This document shows, piece after piece, positions 58,821 to 64,000 of a DNA stretch of 64,000 nt. Source of the stretch: Hemibagrus wyckioides (lineage: Eukaryota; Chordata; Actinopteri; Siluriformes; Bagridae); NCBI RefSeq assembly GCF_019097595.1, contig NC_080718.1:11936657-12000656 (forward strand), read 5' to 3'. Numbering within the stretch: position 1 is the first letter of the stretch; each line of letters opens with the position of its first letter. Both the position numbers and the translations under genes were made by a program. The notes beneath the pieces are model-generated. The model was not told where the DNA came from. It searched no databases and saw nothing but the letters and a program-made list of their open reading frames with translations.

Positions 58821-60668
58821 CTGCATAGGAAAGAAGGACAAAATAATACAGTGTACTTCAGTTCTAAAGGTCAAGGCTGGATGATATCCATCAGCTGTGT
58901 AATATTCATATATTAATATTGCAGACATTAATATAAGGTCATATAAACACCTTCCACTATTGTAAATATAATGTGGTTCATTTGTCAACAAATCTGCATT
59001 TTTGAATGAATCTTTTAATGGAACGCATCTTTCTGAATCACTTACATTTTCTGACTCATATTTCTTGCTCACTTTATTCCTGCTTGTGACCGCTTTTCCT
59101 TGACTGCACTGGAGTACAGGTTGTGAAGGAGCATGTCACTGGCTGGACCTACTGAATGAATATGGCCCTTATTTGGTGTTGAGTCTGAATGATATCAGTA
59201 CTGATTCTGTATGAACTTTGGACATGTGGTTCAGTATGAACTGAAAGAACTAGTACAAGATCTGGGATTTGGTTGGCCGAGACATGTTATTTATTTAGTC
59301 CTGATGCAAGTCTCACTGGTTCAACAAGAGAGAGGTGTGGGAGCCATGCAATGAAGAGAATATAGCACATTGGGGAAATCTGTGCACAAAGCATTATCCC
59401 AATTTAAAAGTGGAGTGCAGGCTGTGAAGGTGGTGTCATTGTTTGGATGTTTTGAACAGATACACCTTTTACTTTGACTCTGAACAAGAGAGGCAGACCT
59501 ACTGATTCTGAACAAACTGGTAACTGTCTTTTGTGAATGAAATGAAGAAACTGGGTAAATATAAGGATTTACTGACACACTGATGCTGTGCTTTTAGTTT
59601 GCCACAAGAAGCCAAAAACACAAGAGGCAAAAGAGTGCATCTGTAAAATGTGTAGCACTAAGACAAGTCTTCTGTGTTATGTGTTCATAGTAGAATCTGT
59701 TATACATGCATGTTAAAAATGACTGACGACTATTTTAAAAACTTCTTGTTGCACTGTAAACTAATTCATGCACATATGTGAAAATGTTTGTTCTTCCCAA
59801 ATTGTATGCAGCCTCATTCTTGACCACTCTCTCAAAACTAGCCAGCATGGACTGAATCTTGGAAATAAATTCACCAGACCTTCCCTTTGTACAATGGACA
59901 TGCCAATTTTAATAGATCACAATATCAAAAATCTAGAAGACATGCTGTTTCTAAATGACAATTGAGTGAATGAAGTGAACGACTAACTAGACACACGCTG
60001 ACACGTTGTATTGGTATAATTTACAGAAAAGGTCACTGAACGAATCAGTGACTGAATCTAATCAATTAATTTGTGGTGAACAGAATCAAATGATTTGACC
60101 CACCGAGATTAACCTCTAAAGTGATGCCCAAGGGAACATCAGAGTAGAGTAAACTGATGTGATTTGTTCTTCACTTGCCTCTGATCCAGATCTCCTTCCT
60201 GGAATAACTCTGAAGTCTGGGCATCATGGAGGAACCTGTCCCAGCACTCCTTTTTGGCCTGGGACAAGGAACGCAGCATTTCCCTTGATGTGACCTCATT
60301 TGACTGACCTTTAATCCTCTTCAAACGGTTCTCTGTAATACAACACACTCCCTTAAAGGTCACAGTAGACTATTTTTCTTTTTAAAATAAGGTCTACTTG
60401 CAGCAAAGCAAGTCATTACACATGTTCCCATACCCAAGCTGGCAATGTAGACTGCAGAGTCTGCCATCGGTTCCCACTGACTGGAAGACGTAAGGTTGCT
60501 AGGAGAGGTAAAGCTGCTCTGGTTGCTCACAGGACACTGAGGCTGGAATGAATCTGTGAAGTGTTCGTCAGTGGTATCGTGCTCCGGTGGGTCTGGCAGA
60601 TCCGAGCAGATCTCTGACCATAAATCACCGCTGGACCGGGTCTCGAAACTTTTGGAATCATCACTCAT
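58643..60668 (-). CDS. ccdc32: Ccdc32 (coiled-coil domain-containing 32), three coding exons
   Basis: Exons 60,668-60,434, 60,332-60,179 and 58,820-58,643 join to 567 bases, 188 residues (human 185). CCDC32 is a small cytosolic protein needed for assembly of the AP2 clathrin adaptor and linked to a human developmental syndrome (family knowledge). The N-terminus MSDDSKSFETRSSGDLWSEI keeps the conserved DLW(A/S)EICSxLP block. Residues 82-113 hold the core helix LKRIKGQSNEVTSREMLRSL followed by AKKECWDRFL. LEQLKRWLSPERVAISAEEL follows at 132 onward, then an acidic tail ending SPEK. Intron 1 (60,433-60,333, 101 bases) is GT-AG. Intron 2 (60,178-58,821) begins with GC. The ATG gives the conserved N-terminus. 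The gene lies near bahd1, as in human. Confidence 0.95.
58821..60178 (-). other. ccdc32: ccdc32 intron 2 (GC-AG)
   Basis: 1358 bases beginning GCAAGT and ending TATGCAG. No internal gene or recognisable mobile element seen. Confidence 0.9.
60179..60332 (-). CDS. ccdc32: ccdc32 second coding exon, ending at a GC donor
   Basis: Acceptor GTATTACAG precedes 60,332. Encodes residues 79-129 and leaves phase 2. The only junction that restores DQ-S-ALEQLKRW is CAGAG|GCAAGTG at 60,178, a GC donor with otherwise strong consensus. Confidence 0.92.
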
Positions 60669-60690
60669 GTCTCTGCTAGAGTGAGCCTAG
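60434..60690 (-). CDS. ccdc32: ccdc32 first coding exon (with 22 bases of 5' UTR)
   Basis: Acceptor TTTTTACAG precedes 60,690; ATG at 60,668; donor AGCTTGG|GTATGG at 60,433, phase 1. Encodes residues 1-78, acidic and Ser/Pro-rich, ending SAVYIASL. Confidence 0.93.
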
Positions 60691-61544
60691 CTGTAAAAAC
60701 AAGTGCCAACTCAGTAATCACAGCTTGCTATGTGAAGGTGTTTTCAGACCTACTTCATCCGAGGTTCAGTTTGAATCAATTGTTTGAGCTAGAACATTGG
60801 TCACACAAGGCTGCTGCGGTTTTGTCAAGGTGATGATGGAGTTCATGCTGCCAAACAGAAAAGAATCTGAGTTTGTAGAAAGTGGAATCAGATTATATTT
60901 TTGGTGTAAAGTCTTGATTAGAAACACAAAATGAATTACCAGCTGCACCACACATGTTCATTTACTTCACTTATGTTCTAATCAAAGACCATAAAGACAT
61001 TGATGGTCAGCAGAGGACCCTCAGAACAATAAACACCCGTCAACCATCTGTCACAGCATGCAAAATCAATATAAGTGTATTCGGACTTAATAATTCTTGC
61101 ATGAGAATTTCTTTGTCCTGAAGACACAAAATACTTATAAGACAAATGTGCTTCTTTGTGGTGTTTTGTGAAATCTCTGTTTACTAATCAGTATGAGTTG
61201 TACATCAACATAATGTTTGATATAGTAACTGGTGGTGATTTTCTGAGAGACCTGCCTCCAGTAGCTAGCACATTCTTGGACTGAAGGAGCAGTTCGTCAT
61301 TTTTAACCCCTCTTGCCCATGAGGTAAACTGTGATTGCAATGAAACAATAGCTGTGTGCTTAACTGTTCACACGAGTACATTTTCTTTCTGCAGTCTTAC
61401 AGTGATTGATGCCTCCCCCTCTGGTGTAATATATATATATATACACACACCTTATGATCTGCCTTTTTAGTAGGTAAAAAGACGAAGGTGACAGCTCAGA
61501 GTAGACATCATTTCTGAGTGAGAAATATGACCTGTCAATCTCTC

Positions 61545-61760
61545 ATTTTCTCTTCAGTAACCACTTTATCTTGGTCAGGGTCACAGTGTGTCCGGAGCCA
61601 ATCCCAGGAAAAGGCATGAATAGGCATGCACATGCACAAGCACACACACACTATGGACAATTCAGCCTACAACAATGCCAATCAGCCTACAACACGTGTT
61701 TTTGTAAACTGGAGTACCTTGGAGGAAACCTGAAACACGGGGAGAACATGAACAATGAAT
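61545..61760 (+). repeat. Dispersed repeat family A copy
   Basis: TAACCACTTTATCTTGGTCA, GGTCACAGTGTGTCCGGAGC, CAATGCCAATCAGCCTACAA and CACGGGGAGAACATGAACA follow the family A order; diverged, with a CA-rich insert. Confidence 0.7.
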
Positions 61761-62102
61761 AAAAAGCTTTATCAATAAATTGCATTTTTTTTATTGTGTC
61801 ATATAAGAACAAAAACAAATTGAATTTAATTATGAATTATTCATAAACATTTTAGTTTATTTATTTTTGCAATATCACCCAGCCCTAGCTAGTTCCTCTA
61901 CATGCAAGTTTTTCAACAATTGGAAAAAAACAGAGAATTAGAAAGAAACCCAGGCAAGCATTGGGAGAACTCTAAACTCCATGATTAATTATATGGTATT
62001 ATTATTGTGACATGAGTTTCCACCATGAAAACACCATATGGAAATAACAGCACAACATCTGGAAATAACAGCATCACTCAAACTGATTTACCCATGAACA
62101 GC

Positions 62103-62104
<2 letters not shown>

Positions 62105-62163
<59 letters not shown>
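62105..62163. repeat. (GT)n microsatellite
   Basis: About 29 GT units, ending in GCGCGT. The poly-His/Thr frame here is an artefact. Confidence 0.95.
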
Positions 62164-62167
<4 letters not shown>

Positions 62168-62300
62168 TCTGAGGTGAAAACGTTGGTATAGAACTGCAGA
62201 GAAAAAAATGGGGGGAAAAAATCGTCTAGTCTTACACTGATGTGTGATGCATATTTCCCCCCAAACAGCAAACTGTTGCTAACACATATTACTTGAAGTG

Positions 62301-62478
62301 GATGTGGTAGCTTAGTGGTTAAGGCAATGATCAGAAGGTTGTGAGTTCGAATCCCACTGCTGGGACCTTAAGCAAGGCCCTTAACCCTCAAGTGCTCAGT
62401 TGTATAAAAAATAAGATAAAAAAAAAAAGTAAGTCGCTCTGGATGAGGGCGTCTGCCAAATGCCAGAAATGTAAATGA
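62301..62478 (+). mobile_element. tRNA-derived SINE with LINE-type tail
   Basis: The A-box-like TAGCTTAGTGG at 62,308-62,318 and B-box-like GAGTTCGAATCC at 62,343-62,354 give a tRNA-derived head. After an A-rich stretch comes the conserved tail AAGTCGCTCTGGATGAGGGC, GTCTGCCAAATGCC, shared with teleost L2/HE1-type elements. Good preservation of both boxes suggests a relatively young copy. Confidence 0.85.
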
Positions 62479-62689
62479 AGTGAATATGTCCATATGTTTG
62501 CATATACAGTAAAACTGATTTAAAAGGAAGAAGAAGAGTGCTGTGTGTGTCTGGTGCTGTGTACACCCATGATGATTTGATGTCAACTGGTAAGGAGCCC
62601 CCGGTTGAGAAGACTACCCCAAACCATCAAGGAAAAAGGGCATTTTCTTTGTTTTTTTCCTGGACGGAGGTTATGACGTTATGAACTTG

Positions 62690-62760
62690 CAACATTAATG
62701 GATTTGCACATGTTCTTTCCTGGGTTTCCTCCGGGTTCACAGGTTTCCTTTCACCCCCCA
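62690..62760 (-). repeat. Dispersed repeat family A, antisense end fragment
   Basis: TTTGCACATGTTCTTTCCTG followed by GGTTTCCTCCGGGTTCACAG is the reverse complement of the family A 3' end. Confidence 0.6.
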
Positions 62761-62766
62761 CCCCCG

Positions 62767-62804
62767 AAAACAAACAAACAAACAAACAAACAAACAAACA
62801 AACA
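62767..62804. repeat. (CAAA)n microsatellite
   Basis: About nine CAAA units following a C-rich stretch. Confidence 0.9.
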
Positions 62805-63241
62805 ACAAAACACAGTGTGTGGATTTGCAACTCACACTAGCCAAGATAAAGAGCTTACTGAAGATTAATAAAAAAAATACTTATAAGAATAATGAGTACA
62901 TGAATGCATATGTAATATGGGTTTGTGTAGAGGCTCTGGGGATGATGGAAATGCCCATCAGCTCAAACAACCAATCGAGCCAGTGCTGCTAAAAGTGTGT
63001 GTATTACAGATATCTCACTGAACACAGCCAGAACAATCCAATAATACACGTTTCTTCCTTATGTGTTTTTTAATAGTTCTGTCTGAATAATGGATTTCTG
63101 CCCTGAACAACAACAGTAGTGGCAAAGCGTGAAATCTTCCCTTAACAGCAGGACGGATAAGCAAAGATAGCCAACTAGCAATATCCGGAGACAACGTGAT
63201 CTGTACATCTAACACACCCGGAATTTAGCCTTCATTCTTAC

Positions 63242-63345
63242 CTTAAACGTAGTTAATGCTTTTCCTAATTCAGAAAACAGTAGACAGTTAGAAATGTTAA
63301 CGTATTAACATATAAACACCAACATTTCAGCTCGCAGCCAGGATA
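63242..63345 (-). other. ccdc32: Candidate ccdc32 5' non-coding exon
   Basis: On the - strand ACGTTTAAG|GTAAGAAT gives a near-perfect donor at 63,241. CCAAT boxes lie upstream. The start point is a guess from the boxes. Confidence 0.45.
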
Positions 63346-63504
63346 AACAGAAACACAACCGAAACGTATTAACGCTTCTGAATTTTCATTGGACTACAGA
63401 GCCGTCGATCAACATGTTCGCTGTTGTGATTGGTTGCACGTCGTGCGCAGGGGTTGGTCTTCCGTGTGTACATGCACCAACGTTAAGTGGCTTTAGGGTG
63501 AAAC
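63346..63504. promoter_or_regulatory. Probable bidirectional promoter of ccdc32 and a + strand gene
   Basis: Two CCAAT boxes in - orientation (ATTGG at 63,388-63,392 and 63,429-63,433), with a local rise in CpG (ACGTCGTGCGCAGG, CCGTGTG). On the + side a transcript could start near here and splice at AAAC|GTAAGG (63,505). The head-to-head layout is inferred. Confidence 0.4.
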
Positions 63505-63760
63505 GTAAGGTTCTTTATATTGCGTTTTTATTAATTTAGTTTGTGCGGGTATTTTTTAATGGCAAGTTGCATGCACAGAAGTTAGGGAATATTGTTGTGC
63601 AAAAAGAGTTTCGGCGTTACACTTGAGTTTGAGTGAACGCTTTCGGACAGCGCGGATACACAAATTCAGATGACGTTGTAGCCTTGTGGTGTTCAGGGCA
63701 CAGCGCGGCTGCCTTCATTTTACTCCTAAACACACCTAAATGTCAAATCTTTTAATGTAG

Positions 63761-63804
63761 GTCATCGAAAGCGACGCTGACTTTTGGCCTCAACAGAAGT
63801 CAAG
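63761..63804 (+). other. Candidate exon of the next gene (unidentified)
   Basis: 44 bases bounded by TTTTAATGTAG| and CAAG|GTAGGC. Two frames are open but no ATG or known motif is present, so it may be 5' UTR. In human the gene beside CCDC32 on this side is RPUSD2, but nothing here identifies it. Confidence 0.25.
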
Positions 63805-64000
63805 GTAGGCTTTAGTAATATGCACACTTTTTTTTAAATGTAAGATGACATGAATATGTTTTGTGAAGTATTCTCAGTTAAAGTAATCCTAATCACCAGA
63901 CATAGATTTGCTTTCCACCTCAACAGCGTCCCGTCTTTACTGACTGCTTTAATCGAGTTCATAAACAAACTCTTTTTCAACTTCAGATTCATTATTGTTC

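Larger units (their letters stand above)
60691..63241 (-). other. ccdc32: ccdc32 5' intron (inferred)
   Basis: Non-coding stretch between the candidate 5' exon donor (AAG|GTAAGA at 63,241) and the acceptor before the coding exon. Holds family A repeats at 61.5 and 62.7 kb, a GT array at 62,105-62,163, a SINE at 62.3 kb and a CAAA array at 62.8 kb. Confidence 0.55.

Noticed and set aside
60139..60178. Extension of ccdc32 exon 2 past the GC donor (residues RQVKNKSHQFTLL)
   Set aside because: Not conserved; the GC-AG junction restores the conserved frame.
62301..62370. Possible tRNA gene (A and B boxes)
   Set aside because: The boxes are part of a SINE with a LINE-type tail; no complete tRNA cloverleaf was seen.
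63414..63504. ATG frame of 30 codons running to the donor at 63,505
   Set aside because: Joined to the candidate exon at 63,761 it meets a stop after six codons, so it is not a supported coding exon.

Overview
This is nuclear DNA of a bony fish. Genes are few, introns are long, and the DNA between is AT-rich and full of microsatellites (TATC, CA/GT, TTA and GA runs), Tc1/mariner remnants, LINE and SINE fragments, and broken Ty3/gypsy and DIRS-type retroelements. The repeat style and the Tc1 families recall otophysan fishes, perhaps a catfish; that is an impression, not a proof. Three protein-coding genes can be supported, plus a possible edge of a fourth.

Region 1 (1-22,000, + strand): bahd1, a heterochromatin protein. 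Six coding exons (3135-4728, 8607-8980, 11698-11857, 18111-18190, 18479-18570, 18655-18841) join in frame to an 828-residue protein with a C-terminal BAH domain. A non-coding first exon probably lies in the first 205 bases. The long introns carry CT/GA tracts, microsatellites and, in intron 4, an antisense DIRS-like retrotransposon fragment.

Region 2 (22,000-47,800): no cellular gene seen. It holds a reverse-oriented tRNA-derived SINE, LINE reverse-transcriptase and 3'-end fragments, a dispersed 'cell-end' repeat present at least seven times in the window, two copies of one Tc1-type element (one internally deleted, with perfect 22-base terminal repeats), a degenerate antisense Ty3/gypsy pol (protease, RT, RNase H, integrase), a 159-base hairpin, and several Tc1-like remnants.

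Region 3 (47,800-55,200, - strand): an intronless-coding class A GPCR of the prolactin-releasing-peptide receptor family (373 residues), probably with a 5' non-coding exon 5.6 kb upstream behind a TATAAATA box.

Region 4 (57,700-64,000): ccdc32 on the - strand (188 residues, three coding exons, one intron with a non-canonical GC-AG boundary) and a CCAAT-bearing, probably bidirectional promoter at about 63,330-63,500; a short candidate exon of the next, unidentified + strand gene lies at the right edge. In human, CCDC32 and BAHD1 are near neighbours on chromosome 15q15, so the co-occurrence here is conserved synteny.

I found no clear new biological system. The observations most worth a second look are the GC-AG intron, the 159-base hairpin, a Cys cluster in Bahd1, the complementary CT/GA tracts, and the retroelement remnants that are recognisable only across stops and frameshifts.
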